Counted from the stretch's first letter, positions 7,644-16,012 are shown. The stretch is 49,125 nucleotides of DNA from Flavobacteriaceae bacterium (GCA_020854235.1 JADZFW010000023.1:1-49125), one strand, 5' to 3'. Program-made: numbers and translations. The notes: generated from the letters alone by a model not told the origin.

Positions 7644-8563
7644 TGAGTATTGAATACGCCATAATTGTCAAAAACAAAACACGCCTTGAGTCTTTGATTG
7701 AACGTTTCAATACAAAGGCTCAGGCTAAGTTTTATATTGAAAGTCTTGGTGGAAACTTTGAAGATTACGAGTTGGAACATGAGATTTTTCAGACTTCATT
7801 GATTTCATTACAAACACAACTTTCAAGAGTAGTAAAAAACAAAACAGTTGAAAGAATATATTTGCCTTCATTTATTTTTTCAGAGAAAAACCTAATTATT
7901 GTAATCGGACAAGACGGACTTGTAGCAAACACTGCAAAATATTCAAAAGGTTGCCCAATAGTCGCTGTGAACCCTGACAAATCTAGATATGATGGTGTTC
8001 TATTACCTTTTGATACTTCAGATTTTGTTTTAGGTGTTGAGAATGTTCTTGATAACAAATATAAATCAAAAACAATGCGATTTGCCGAAGCAAAATTAAA
8101 TGACGGACAAAGACTTTTGGCTTTTAATGATCTTTTTATTGGCGCTTCGTCTCATATTTCAGCACGTTACAAAATTTCGTTTAACCAAAATATCGAAGAA
8201 CATTCTTCGAGTGGACTTATTGTTTCTACATCGGCTGGTTCGACGGGTTGGTTAAGTTCAATTTTCAATATGGCTTACGGTGTAACAAGTATGTTTGAAA
8301 AGAACCTAAAACCCAAAAGACCTAAATTGAAAGACAATGAATTACTATTTGCGGTTAGAGAACCTTTTCAAAGTATTAGAACACAAATAGGAATTACAGC
8401 AGGAATCATTAAAGATCAAAACCATTTGACAATCGAATCCTTGATGCCGATAGGTGGTGTAATTTTTAGTGATGGAATAGAAAAGGACTTTTTAAGGTTT
8501 AACAGCGGTTCAATAGCGACAATTGGAATTGCACCTGAAACAGCTAAAATAGTAACAAAATGA
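7643..8563 (+). CDS. Divergent NAD kinase-like protein coupled to SPFH
   Basis: 306 residues. The fold signature of NAD/diacylglycerol kinases is visible: IVIGQDGLVANT (about 86-97) at the place of GGDGT, FNDLFIG (161-167) at the place of the NE/D motif, and VSTSAGSTGW (194-203) corresponding to TPTGSTAY. The catalytic Asp91 is kept, but the second Gly of GGDG is Gln90 and the Thr is Leu93. An N-terminal extension of about 80 residues replaces the usual start. NAD phosphorylation is possible but not assured; another nucleotide or lipid substrate should be considered. The gene overlaps the SPFH stop by one base, so the two products probably act together. Confidence 0.75.
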   Translation: MSIEYAIIVKNKTRLESLIERFNTKAQAKFYIESLGGNFEDYELEHEIFQTSLISLQTQLSRVVKNKTVERIYLPSFIFSEKNLIIVIGQDGLVANTAKYSKGCPIVAVNPDKSRYDGVLLPFDTSDFVLGVENVLDNKYKSKTMRFAEAKLNDGQRLLAFNDLFIGASSHISARYKISFNQNIEEHSSSGLIVSTSAGSTGWLSSIFNMAYGVTSMFEKNLKPKRPKLKDNELLFAVREPFQSIRTQIGITAGIIKDQNHLTIESLMPIGGVIFSDGIEKDFLRFNSGSIATIGIAPETAKIVTK

Positions 8564-8734
8564 AGGAAGATACATAAAAGCAGTGTTACCATCAATTGGA
8601 TGTCAAATGGTTTAATCAAGCTTTGTGTTTTTGTCAATGTTTATACTTGGTTTACAATGAATCGTAATAAATTCTCATTTTTCCGGAAGTTGCCTCATGT
8701 AGTAGCAACCATAAGAAAAACCTCAATCAAAAAA

Positions 8735-10888
8735 ATGACACCTAAAATACTCATCTTATTTCTTTTTTGTTTTTCGGCAAGTTTCGCACAAAACTCAAAA
8801 TTCGTGAATGTATTTATTGGTACTGACGGAACCGGACACACATTTCCCGGTCCTTCGATGCCTTTCGGAATGGTACAACCCGGACCTGACAACCAAGATT
8901 TTGGTTGGAATCACACCAGTGGTTATCAGTATAATGATACCTTGTTATTAGGTTTTTCGCAAACTCGGTTTAGCGGAACGGGCATTAATGAAATGGGTGA
9001 TGTTTTATTATTACCTATTAATCCGAAAAAAGAAAAATATAAAAATTCTTATTATAAAAACACTGAAAAAGGGAAAGTCGGTTATTACACTTTGACCAAA
9101 AAAGACGATGTAAAAGTAGAACTTACCTGCTCGGAAAGAGTGACATTTCATCAATATACTTTTCCTGAAAATGAAGCAAAGGTTTTGGTTGATATGCAAC
9201 ACGGTTTGCGGTTTGTGTTTGATGCACAAAATCAAAAAGGATTAGTCATAGAAAGCGATGTGAAAATTGAAAATAATACTACGATTTCCGGATATTGCTC
9301 TACTCAAAATTGGGTAAATCGAAAATACTTTTTTACAATAACCTTTGATCATCCTTTTTCAAATTCAACCTTACTTGACCAAAAAGAAAATGAAAAAGCC
9401 CCAAAATATTTACTTGATTTTTTACTTTCAAAAAATAGGCATTTAAAGGTAAAAGTTGCATTGTCTTCAGTTTCTGTTGAAGGAGCAAAGCTCAACCTGG
9501 CAACTGAAATTCCGCACTGGGATTTTGAAAAAGTATATCAAAACAATCTCAAATCTTGGGAAAAATATTTAAATAAAATCAGCATTGAAGCTCCTAAAAA
9601 ACAAAAAGAAATATTCTACACTTCACTCTATCATTTATTTTTGCAACCTTCCAACATCGCAGATGTAGATGGAAAATACAGAGGTGTAGATGATCAAATT
9701 GCGATTGCTCCCGACAAAGCATACTACTCTACTCTATCTATTTGGGATATCTATCGTGGTGCATTTCCCTTGTTGCAAATATTAGCACCCGAAAAAATTG
9801 ACGGTATTATTCAAACCATGCTTATTCATCATAAGACCAAAGGATTTTTACCCATTTGGACAGCATGGGGACAGGACAATTATTGTATGATAGGCAACCA
9901 TGCTATTCCAATGATTCTTTCTGCATACCAAAGTGGCTTTAATGGATATGACGCACATGAAGCCTTGACAGCAATGGTGGAAACATCTACCAAGTCGCAT
10001 ATCAATTCCGATTGGGAACTATACAATCAATATGGCTATTACCCTTTTGATAAATTGGATAACGAGGCTGTTTCCAGAACGTTGGAAAGTTGTTATGACG
10101 ATTGGTGTGTATCCGAAATGGCGAAGAATTTAGACAAAAATGAAATAGCTGACACTTTCTTAAATAGAGCCAATTTTTACCGAAATATTTTTGATAATGA
10201 AACTATGTTTTTCAGAGGTAAAGATACAAAAGGAAATTGGCGAACACCTTTCAATCCGTTGACAGCCACATCGCCTTTAAATAATCCAGGTGACTATACC
10301 GAAGCCAATGCATGGCAATATTTTTGGACACCAGCTCAACACGATATCAATGGGGTAATGAATTTATTAGGTGGACCAGAAAATTTCACCAGAAAATTGA
10401 ATGAGTTTTTTTCCACAGAAGCATTAAGTTCTAATAAATTTTTGGGACAGGAAGCCATGATTGGTCAATATGCTCACGGCAACGAACCCAGCCATCACAT
10501 TATCTATTTGTATGCATACAGCAACGAGCCCCAAAAAGGACAAAAATACATACATCAAGTAATCCATGAATTTCACGACAATACACCTGCCGGTATGATA
10601 GGTAATGACGATTGCGGACAAATGAGTGCTTGGTATATTCTATCAACTTTAGGTTTTTATCCCGTAAATCCTGCTAATGGGGAGTTTGTTTTGGGTAGTC
10701 CACAAGTTAAAAAAGCAAGGATTCAATTTTCAAACAACACGAGCTTTGACATTCAAGCAATCCACTTTTCTGAACAAGCAATCTTCAATGAAACACGTTT
10801 TTTGAACGGAAATAAAATCAACAAACCTTATATTACCTATCAAGACATCATGAAAGGCGGTAAATTAACTTTTGAAATGACTAAATAA
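8735..10888 (+). CDS. GH92 family exo-alpha-mannosidase
   Basis: 717 residues from ATG 8735, the Met that begins a signal peptide ending SFAQ; an in-frame ATG at 8600 would add 45 residues before it. GH92 landmarks occur in order: NVFIGTDGTGHTFPGPSMPFGM, with the Ca2+-site region near the N-terminus, TRFSGTG, the (alpha/alpha)6 barrel with YRGAFPLLQI, AWGQDNYCMIGNHA, HGNEPSHHIIYLYAY, and GNDDCGQMSAWYILSTLGFYPVNP (near 640). GH92 enzymes are Ca2+-dependent inverting mannosidases, mostly alpha-1,2. The protein is exported, probably periplasmic. No SusC/SusD genes are next to it. Confidence in the family is very high; the linkage is inferred. Confidence 0.93.
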   Translation: MTPKILILFLFCFSASFAQNSKFVNVFIGTDGTGHTFPGPSMPFGMVQPGPDNQDFGWNHTSGYQYNDTLLLGFSQTRFSGTGINEMGDVLLLPINPKKEKYKNSYYKNTEKGKVGYYTLTKKDDVKVELTCSERVTFHQYTFPENEAKVLVDMQHGLRFVFDAQNQKGLVIESDVKIENNTTISGYCSTQNWVNRKYFFTITFDHPFSNSTLLDQKENEKAPKYLLDFLLSKNRHLKVKVALSSVSVEGAKLNLATEIPHWDFEKVYQNNLKSWEKYLNKISIEAPKKQKEIFYTSLYHLFLQPSNIADVDGKYRGVDDQIAIAPDKAYYSTLSIWDIYRGAFPLLQILAPEKIDGIIQTMLIHHKTKGFLPIWTAWGQDNYCMIGNHAIPMILSAYQSGFNGYDAHEALTAMVETSTKSHINSDWELYNQYGYYPFDKLDNEAVSRTLESCYDDWCVSEMAKNLDKNEIADTFLNRANFYRNIFDNETMFFRGKDTKGNWRTPFNPLTATSPLNNPGDYTEANAWQYFWTPAQHDINGVMNLLGGPENFTRKLNEFFSTEALSSNKFLGQEAMIGQYAHGNEPSHHIIYLYAYSNEPQKGQKYIHQVIHEFHDNTPAGMIGNDDCGQMSAWYILSTLGFYPVNPANGEFVLGSPQVKKARIQFSNNTSFDIQAIHFSEQAIFNETRFLNGNKINKPYITYQDIMKGGKLTFEMTK

Positions 10889-10972
10889 TTAGCGTCTGTC
10901 GAGAAAGACATAAAGCTAAGTATTTGGGCAAATTAAAGTGGAATGCCTCATTTCATCTGTTTAAATTTATTA

Positions 10973-11095
10973 GTTCACTTTGTATTATTTTATAGAGGAG
11001 TTCACTGATGTGCTTCGCAGTTGTTTTTTATTGGTCACATGTAATAGCCTTTTAATCATTTCCGGTTGGTATGATGTTTATCTTATAGCTATTTG
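10973..11095 (+). repeat. Dispersed hairpin element, copy A
   Basis: First of five related intergenic elements. Common parts: GGTCAC, then AATAGCC, then the invariant CCGGTTGGTATGATGTTTATCTTAT, written here only by its ends (CCGGTTGG...TCTTAT, 11062-11086), then AGCTATTT. The AATAGC arm (11043-11048) pairs with GCTATT (11088-11093). Its left half (TTCACTTTGT...GAGTTCACTGA...GCTTCGCAGTTGTTTTTTA) is repeated about 140 bases further on in copy B, so A and B form a diverged tandem duplication. Confidence 0.7.
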
Positions 11096-11114
11096 ATCTG
11101 TTTATAATTATTTA

Positions 11115-11272
11115 ATTCACTTTGTTATTATTTTTTTAGCGGAGTTCATTGATTGCTTCGCAGTTGTTTTTTAATGGTCAGACTCGCTTCGCAGCGAGGC
11201 GAGTGGAATGACCAATCCCGATAGCAATCGGGACATTTCGGTTGGTATGATGCTTATCTTATGGTCATTTCA
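11115..11272 (+). repeat. Dispersed hairpin element, copy B
   Basis: Second copy, longer than A. It adds the GC-rich hairpin ACTCGC...GCGAGT (11182-11204) and the palindrome CCCGATAGCAATCGGG (11217-11232). The closing stem is AATGACCA (11208-11215) with TGGTCATT (11262-11269), whereas copy E has AATAGCCAT with ATGGCTATT: both sides changed together so that pairing is kept. A 69-codon open frame through it (11208-11417) is not regarded as a gene. Confidence 0.7.
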
Positions 11273-11372
11273 TGTGCAAGGTTTTATATTGTTACTGGGC
11301 TTGGTTTTTTTTGTAAAGTGTAGCAATTATCTTTTTTCTTTTGATTCACGTTTATTCTTTCAAAGTTTTCGA

Positions 11373-11408
11373 TATATTTGTTTACTTATGTGCATGAATT
11401 ATGCACAT
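11373..11408 (+). promoter_or_regulatory. Promoter and 5'-end hairpin ahead of the SIMPL gene
   Basis: TATATTTG (11373-11380) is an exact Bacteroidota -7 box. Seven bases later begins a perfect inverted repeat, ATGTGCAT (11388-11395), loop GAATT, ATGCACAT (11401-11408). Transcription would start close to the foot of this hairpin, placing a stem-loop at the very 5' end of the mRNA, about 58 bases before the ATG at 11467. It could protect the transcript or serve as an operator for a dimeric regulator. Confidence 0.5.
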
Positions 11409-11466
11409 GATGTATAGCCTAGAAACATTAGCACCCATACAAAACAAAATCGTAAAACTTAGAAAA

Positions 11467-12348
11467 ATGACACAGAAAATTATTTTAACCACAATTTTAC
11501 TTTTTACAGTAGTGACTCTTTTTAGTCAACACAGCGGAAATTATGTAACGGAACAAAACTACAATAACAGTCAGTCACAGACACAACTTCCAAGCAAACT
11601 TTACTTGTCGGATAGCGCTTTTGTCATTCAAGCAAAAGTCTTGACAAATGTATTTGCTGATAGTTTTGTTGTAACTATTGGGGTTTCCGAATATGCAAAA
11701 ACACTCAAAGAAGCCAATACAAAAATTGACGACAAAATTCAAAAATTCATTTCTGAACTAAAATCAAAATTTGGCATTTCCAGTTCAGATATTTATATAG
11801 ATATGACAACTCAAACTCAAATTTCAGATTACAAAGTGAATGGAAATAATGCGGAACAATTCATTAGTGGCTTTGAACAGAAAAAAAATGTTATCGTAAA
11901 ACTCAAAGACATTAAAGACCTTGACAAAATTATTGTAGTTGCTTCAGAATTCGAAATTTATGACATAGCAAAAGTAGACTACATTGTTACTGACATCAAC
12001 AAAATATACATTCAATTATTCCAATCCGCTATGGAAGTCATTAACGGAAAGAAAGATTTGTATGTAAAAGCAACCAACATCAAATTAAAGTCGACTTCTG
12101 AAATTTATGGAGAATCATTTTATAGTTTTTTTCCTACACAACTCTATAATAACTACACGCCAAATATCACTACAGAATACTACGATTACAACTCTTCCTC
12201 GAAAAGAAAGGACTTGAGAAAAAATACAACTTATTTTTACGACCATATCAATTATTCGGGATTTGACGAGGTAATTAATCCGACTGTAATAGAGCCAACA
12301 GTTGAGTTTATTTTAATGTTGCAAATAAAATTTGACATTGAAAAATAG
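11467..12348 (+). CDS. SIMPL-domain (DUF541) secreted protein
   Basis: 293 residues from ATG 11467, which begins a signal peptide (TQKIILTTILLFTVVTLFS, then Q); an upstream Met at 11401 lies inside the 5' hairpin and is unlikely to be used. The mature protein shows the DUF541/SIMPL pattern: strand VFADSFVVTIGVSEYAKTLKEA, a helix with KIDDKIQKFISELKSKFGIS, a TQTQIS strand, and the paired helix IYIQLFQSAMEVINGKKDLYVKAT. SIMPL proteins form periplasmic or outer-membrane assemblies, and some influence stress survival; the role here is unknown. A Tyr-rich insertion (about 225-255) is unusual. Confidence 0.82.
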   Translation: MTQKIILTTILLFTVVTLFSQHSGNYVTEQNYNNSQSQTQLPSKLYLSDSAFVIQAKVLTNVFADSFVVTIGVSEYAKTLKEANTKIDDKIQKFISELKSKFGISSSDIYIDMTTQTQISDYKVNGNNAEQFISGFEQKKNVIVKLKDIKDLDKIIVVASEFEIYDIAKVDYIVTDINKIYIQLFQSAMEVINGKKDLYVKATNIKLKSTSEIYGESFYSFFPTQLYNNYTPNITTEYYDYNSSSKRKDLRKNTTYFYDHINYSGFDEVINPTVIEPTVEFILMLQIKFDIEK

Positions 12349-12504
12349 TAAATCGACAAAATGCATTGATGCTAAAAGATCCCAATCATAAAAAGTGAAT
12401 TGTAGTTCGATTGAAAATAAATCATATTTTCTTGTATTTATTACGACAAAAATGGTTATGAAATTTAAGTAGAACAAATACCTAAACAAAAATAATTTAG
12501 AAAT

Positions 12505-12924
12505 ATGTCAAAACAAGTTTTTATCAATTTAGCGGTAAAAGACCTGCAAAAATCAATGGACTTTTACACTGCATTGGGCTTTACAAATAACACTCAATTT
12601 TCAGACGACACAGGTAAATGTATGGTATGGAGCGAAAACATCTTTGTAATGCTATTAACCCATAAAAAGTTTATGTCCTTTACTACTAAATCTATTGCGG
12701 ACACAAAAACAAATATTGCAGGACTGTTTTCTTTATCATTGGACAGCATTGACGAAGTTCATAATATGATGTCAAATGGGTTAAATGCAGGTGGAATTGA
12801 ACCTAATGAAATGAGAGATTACGGATTTATGCAACAAAGAACAATTGAAGATTTTGACGGACATACTTGGGAGATTTTCTATATGGACATTTCAAAATTT
12901 CCAACTGAAAACCCGAATACTTAA
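12505..12924 (+). CDS. VOC family protein (extradiol dioxygenase-like)
   Basis: 139 residues. Begins FINLAVKDLQKSMDFYTALGF, the typical first module, with NTQFSDDTGKCMVWSENIFVMLL. The second module runs FSLSLDSIDEVHNMMSNGLNAGG and ends TIEDFDGHTWEIFYMD, a normal VOC end. The expected metal ligands at the two module starts are not His, so it may not be a metalloenzyme; this cannot be decided by eye. The next VOC gene begins 26 bases downstream, so the pair is likely one operon. Confidence 0.85.
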   Translation: MSKQVFINLAVKDLQKSMDFYTALGFTNNTQFSDDTGKCMVWSENIFVMLLTHKKFMSFTTKSIADTKTNIAGLFSLSLDSIDEVHNMMSNGLNAGGIEPNEMRDYGFMQQRTIEDFDGHTWEIFYMDISKFPTENPNT

Positions 12925-12949
12925 TTATAACCACATAAAAATTAAATAG

Positions 12950-13414
12950 ATGGCACAAATAAATCCTTACATCCATTTCAATGGTAATGCAGAAGAAGCA
13001 TTTACATTTTATAAATCAGTATTTGGCGGGGAGTTCGCAATGATAAGTCGCTTTAAAGATATGTCGTTCTTAGGGATTACCGAAGACGATAAGGAAGCCA
13101 ATAAAATAATGCATATTGCTTTACCTATTGGAAAACACAATGTATTAATGGGTAGCGACACACCTGAAAGTTTGGGAAAACACAACGAGAATGAGAATAG
13201 AAGTAAAATTTCTATAAGTGCAGAAAGCAAAGAAGAAGCCGACCGATTATTTAACGGACTATCAGCAGGTGGGCAAATTGAAATGCCAATTTCAGACAGT
13301 CTATGGGGTTCATATTTTGGCATGTTAAGAGATAAATTTGGTTTTGAATGGATGGTTGACTTTGACCCAAAATACAATAAACAGACAGAAAACACTGAAA
13401 CAAAAAAATACTGA
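12950..13414 (+). CDS. PhnB-like VOC protein
   Basis: 154 residues. INPYIHFNGNAEEAFTFYKSVFGGEF at the start is diagnostic of the PhnB-like/3-demethylubiquinone methyltransferase-like VOC group, with KIMHIALPIGKHNVLMGSD in the middle and GSYFGMLRDKFGFEWMVDFD at the end. The E. coli phnB product is dispensable for phosphonate use, so the name says little about substrate. It follows the VOC gene at 12505 closely and probably shares its transcript. Confidence 0.88.
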   Translation: MAQINPYIHFNGNAEEAFTFYKSVFGGEFAMISRFKDMSFLGITEDDKEANKIMHIALPIGKHNVLMGSDTPESLGKHNENENRSKISISAESKEEADRLFNGLSAGGQIEMPISDSLWGSYFGMLRDKFGFEWMVDFDPKYNKQTENTETKKY

Positions 13415-14000
13415 TTATCCTTTAGGACATCAAAACCTCACAGTTCTTACCCAAAAAGACGGTTCTGAGGTTAAATCTAGCTTTTTGCATTTATCAAAGT
13501 TTATGCTTGTCAAATAATGAAGTGTATTGAATGGCAGCCTGTGGGTAGTTTCAAAACGTTACACTTTAAAAGAAAGACTGAATTATGCTTATAAAACATT
13601 TGAAAAGTAGACTGACTATGTGAGGAAATTTGGGACTTGCCTACCCAAATCGATACTCTTGAAACTTGGTTGGATAAAAAAGCAAATGGTTTATCACCAA
13701 ATAGATACGTAGCCGATATTGGTTTTGACATTGAAAAAGACGCATCAGGTGGTGGTACTTTCTAAGTTCTAAATCAATGCAATTATAGGAAAAAATAGAA
13801 ATGGATTTTTACTTCTCGGAGTATAGTTCAAATGCTTAAATAAAAATAAAATAATGTTTGACATTTTTGGAAATAAAGTTCGAATTATTAGATCAACTGG
13901 AACAGAAAAATAAGGTTTTGCAGCTAAAGTAGATAATTAAAGTTTTGGACTTGTAAGCCAGTTTTTTACAAGCTACAAGAATGCGCTTTGAAATCTACCA
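13415..14000 (+). pseudogene. Region of decayed gene fragments
   Basis: No intact gene, but at least three coding-looking pieces. One piece ends at a TAA near 13517 (translation ...LGHQNLTVLTQKDGSEV...LSKFMLVK). Another, CEEIWDLPTQIDTLETWL...ADIGFDIEKDASGGGTF, ends at 13763-13765. A third begins MFDIFGNKVRIIRSTGTEK at 13855 and continues in the same frame through two internal TAA codons (GFAAKVDN, SFGLVSQFFTSYKNAL). Different frames and internal stops point to decay of two or more small genes. None of the fragments gives a recognisable family. Confidence 0.5.
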
Positions 14001-14064
14001 CAAGTCTTAAATTCAAATCATCAGTGATCAACTATAAAACAAGTGCTAAAATAAATTATACAAA

Positions 14065-14793
14065 ATGAATTTAAAAGAAGTGTTGAATTATCGCCGTTCT
14101 GTACGGACATATGACCAAGAAAAACAAATAGATACGGAAAAGGTAAAACATTGTTTGGAGTTGGCTACCTTAGCTCCCAATAGTTCCAATATGCAATTAT
14201 GGGAATTTTACCACATTACGCAACCCGAGCTTATGGCAGCGCTTTCAAAAGCATGCCTGGATCAGACGGCTACTTCTACCGCTTCGCAAATTGTTGTATT
14301 TGTCACACGACAAGATTTACACAGAAAACGGTCAAAATTCGTACTCGAATTTGAAATTGGGAACATTCAGCGAAACAGCCCGAAAGAGCGACAGGAAAAA
14401 CGTATTAAAGATAGGGAACTGTATTATGGAAAACTGATACCGTTTCTTTATACCCGTTTTTTTGGAATTGTGGGACTTATCAGAGTTTTAATCACAAGTG
14501 CAGTCGGTATTTTCCGTCCTATTGTACGTCAAGTTTCCGAAAATGATATGCGTGTCGTTGTGCATAAAACCTGCGCACTCGCAGCCCAAACATTCATGAT
14601 TGCGATGGCAAATGAAGGTTATGATACTTGTCCGTTAGAAGGCTTTGATAGTAAACGAGTTAAAAAATTACTCAACCTACCCTATCGCGCTGAAATTAAT
14701 ATGGTAATTTCTTGTGGTATACGAAAAGATAATGAAGGAATTTGGGGCGAACGTTGTAGAGTGCCATTTGAGGAAGTTTATCATAAAATATAA
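14065..14793 (+). CDS. Nitroreductase family protein
   Basis: 242 residues. The N-terminal LNYRRSVRTYD supplies the Arg residues that contact FMN phosphate in this family; APNSSNMQLWEFYHI continues the FMN site. In the C-terminal half, AAQTFMIAMANEGYDTCPLEGFD and INMVISCGIRKDNEGIWGER match the end of the fold. An insert around 105-155 with hydrophobic GIVGLIRVLITSAVGIF is longer than in compact nitroreductases and may form a surface helix or membrane contact. Substrates cannot be predicted; typical ones are nitroaromatics, quinones or flavins with NAD(P)H. Confidence 0.88.
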   Translation: MNLKEVLNYRRSVRTYDQEKQIDTEKVKHCLELATLAPNSSNMQLWEFYHITQPELMAALSKACLDQTATSTASQIVVFVTRQDLHRKRSKFVLEFEIGNIQRNSPKERQEKRIKDRELYYGKLIPFLYTRFFGIVGLIRVLITSAVGIFRPIVRQVSENDMRVVVHKTCALAAQTFMIAMANEGYDTCPLEGFDSKRVKKLLNLPYRAEINMVISCGIRKDNEGIWGERCRVPFEEVYHKI

Positions 14794-14883
14794 TTTTGAC
14801 GAATGCCAAATTGCTCATAACAGTATTTAGTATAATCCTTTTGTTTGTGGTAGTTGCCAAACGATATAAATATATCGCGAAAA

Positions 14884-15273
14884 ATGACAGAAATTGAAAT
14901 AAATATAAACAAATATGCTCAAAATAAACTGACTGATTCCGAGATAATGGATTGGTTTGACCAATTTGATTTAACAAAACAAAAAGAAATTCGCAATAAG
15001 TTATCATTTTATATACAACAATCTAAACCAACGGAAGATTTAATCAACAAAGCAATTGTAAATACACCGATTAAAATGACATTTACTCCTGTGGTGATTT
15101 TTAAAACACATAAATTTAAAGTCGCAATGAGCAAAATTGAAAAACTTCATGATTCTGAATTGAGAAAGTCAATTATTGTAATGTTGAGTATTTTTAAAAC
15201 TACTGATTCATATCGTCGTGATAATTTTTGTAAAAATAGTTGCACTCATGAATGGCATAACTTGATTAATTGA
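14884..15273 (+). CDS. Small helical protein, DUF5958-like
   Basis: 129 residues from ATG 14884; a Met ten codons upstream exists (14854) but AAAA before 14884 is a more usual start context here. The protein is almost entirely helical: EIEININKYAQNKLTDSEIMDWFDQFD, then KQKEIRNKLSFYIQQSKPTEDLINKAI, then SKIEKLHDSELRKSIIVMLSIFKTTDSYRR, and a C-terminal CKNSCTHEWHNL with two Cys and two His that could bind a metal. The pattern resembles DUF5958 immunity-like small proteins, but that match is from memory and uncertain. No toxin partner is visible. Confidence 0.6.
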   Translation: MTEIEININKYAQNKLTDSEIMDWFDQFDLTKQKEIRNKLSFYIQQSKPTEDLINKAIVNTPIKMTFTPVVIFKTHKFKVAMSKIEKLHDSELRKSIIVMLSIFKTTDSYRRDNFCKNSCTHEWHNLIN

Positions 15274-15277
15274 TAAT

Positions 15278-15438
15278 ATGATATTTAAAGATAACGAAGC
15301 AGATACTGACAGACTAGATTACCTAATTTTAAGAGATGAAGGTGTAAGTTTATACTATAAAAAAACCGTTTTCCTACCGACCTTTACTGGTTTGAAAGTA
15401 AAAAATACAATATAGTTTCAATGGAATTATACGACTAA
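15278..15438 (+). pseudogene. Small gene broken by a frameshift at an A7 run
   Basis: An ATG at 15278 opens a coding-looking frame (MIFKDNEADTDRLDYLILRD, then EGVSLYYKK) which reaches a run of seven A (TATAAAAAAACCG, about 15356-15368). After it, the -1 frame gives NRFPTDLYWFESKKYNIVSM and ELYD to a TAA at 15436-15438. Joined, these make a sensible 54-residue product. Either the gene is a recent pseudogene, or the run is slippery in transcription/translation, or it is a sequencing or assembly error. Family not recognised. Confidence 0.5.
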
Positions 15439-15541
15439 AGCAAATGATCCGAAATGGTTATTCCAACATAAAGTTAAATAACGTATCAGCCATCAACTCA
15501 TTTTAGATAAACTAATTACCACCTTAAATACATAAATTTAA

Positions 15542-15958
15542 ATGGAATTTTTATTATCAACCATAACCTTTTTACTACTCGTTGGATTGATCATCGGACC
15601 TATAATCCTTTTCAGACTGTTAAACAAAACAAATCTAAAATTCAAGTTTGCTATTTTTGTAATACTTAGCTTAATCCTAACCGCAATAATTACATTTGTA
15701 TTTGCTTGGTGGGCTTACACTTCAGACTTGATTATGCTTAAACATTATGGATATGACTTGGATGGAATGAATGAAACTGAATTTTATGGGAATGTTTTAC
15801 CCGAGCATATGGAAAAAGTCAAAAACCTTGAAATGAATATTATGGGAATTGGTTGGCCACTAAAAGCAATACTGACATGGGTCTATTATTCTCCTTACTT
15901 ATTACTTGTTTTCTTATTAATTTATTGGGTTAGTAAAAAAAGAAACAAATTAATTTAA
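15542..15958 (+). CDS. Small integral membrane protein of unknown function
   Basis: 138 residues with three predicted membrane helices: about 4-25 (LSTITFLLLVGLIIGPIIL), 35-60 (FAIFVILSLILTAIITFVFAW) and 108-130 (LLLVFLLIYWV). Between helices 2 and 3 is a 45-residue polar loop containing HYGYDLDGMNETEF, probably outside the membrane. A positively charged end (KKRNK) suggests a cytoplasmic C-terminus. I do not recognise the family. It ends 54 bases before the GH127-type gene, so the two may be co-transcribed. Confidence 0.65.
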   Translation: MEFLLSTITFLLLVGLIIGPIILFRLLNKTNLKFKFAIFVILSLILTAIITFVFAWWAYTSDLIMLKHYGYDLDGMNETEFYGNVLPEHMEKVKNLEMNIMGIGWPLKAILTWVYYSPYLLLVFLLIYWVSKKRNKLI

Positions 15959-16012
15959 ATTTAAAAAACTTCAATAATATTTTCGGAACTTTGAACTTTA
16001 AAATGATTAATA

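Noticed and set aside
11208-11417. 69-codon open frame rich in hydrophobic residues
   Set aside because: It runs through hairpin element copy B, the promoter box and the 5' hairpin of the SIMPL gene; no start context, no homology.
13009-13395. 128-codon minus-strand frame
   Set aside because: Antisense shadow of the PhnB-like VOC gene.
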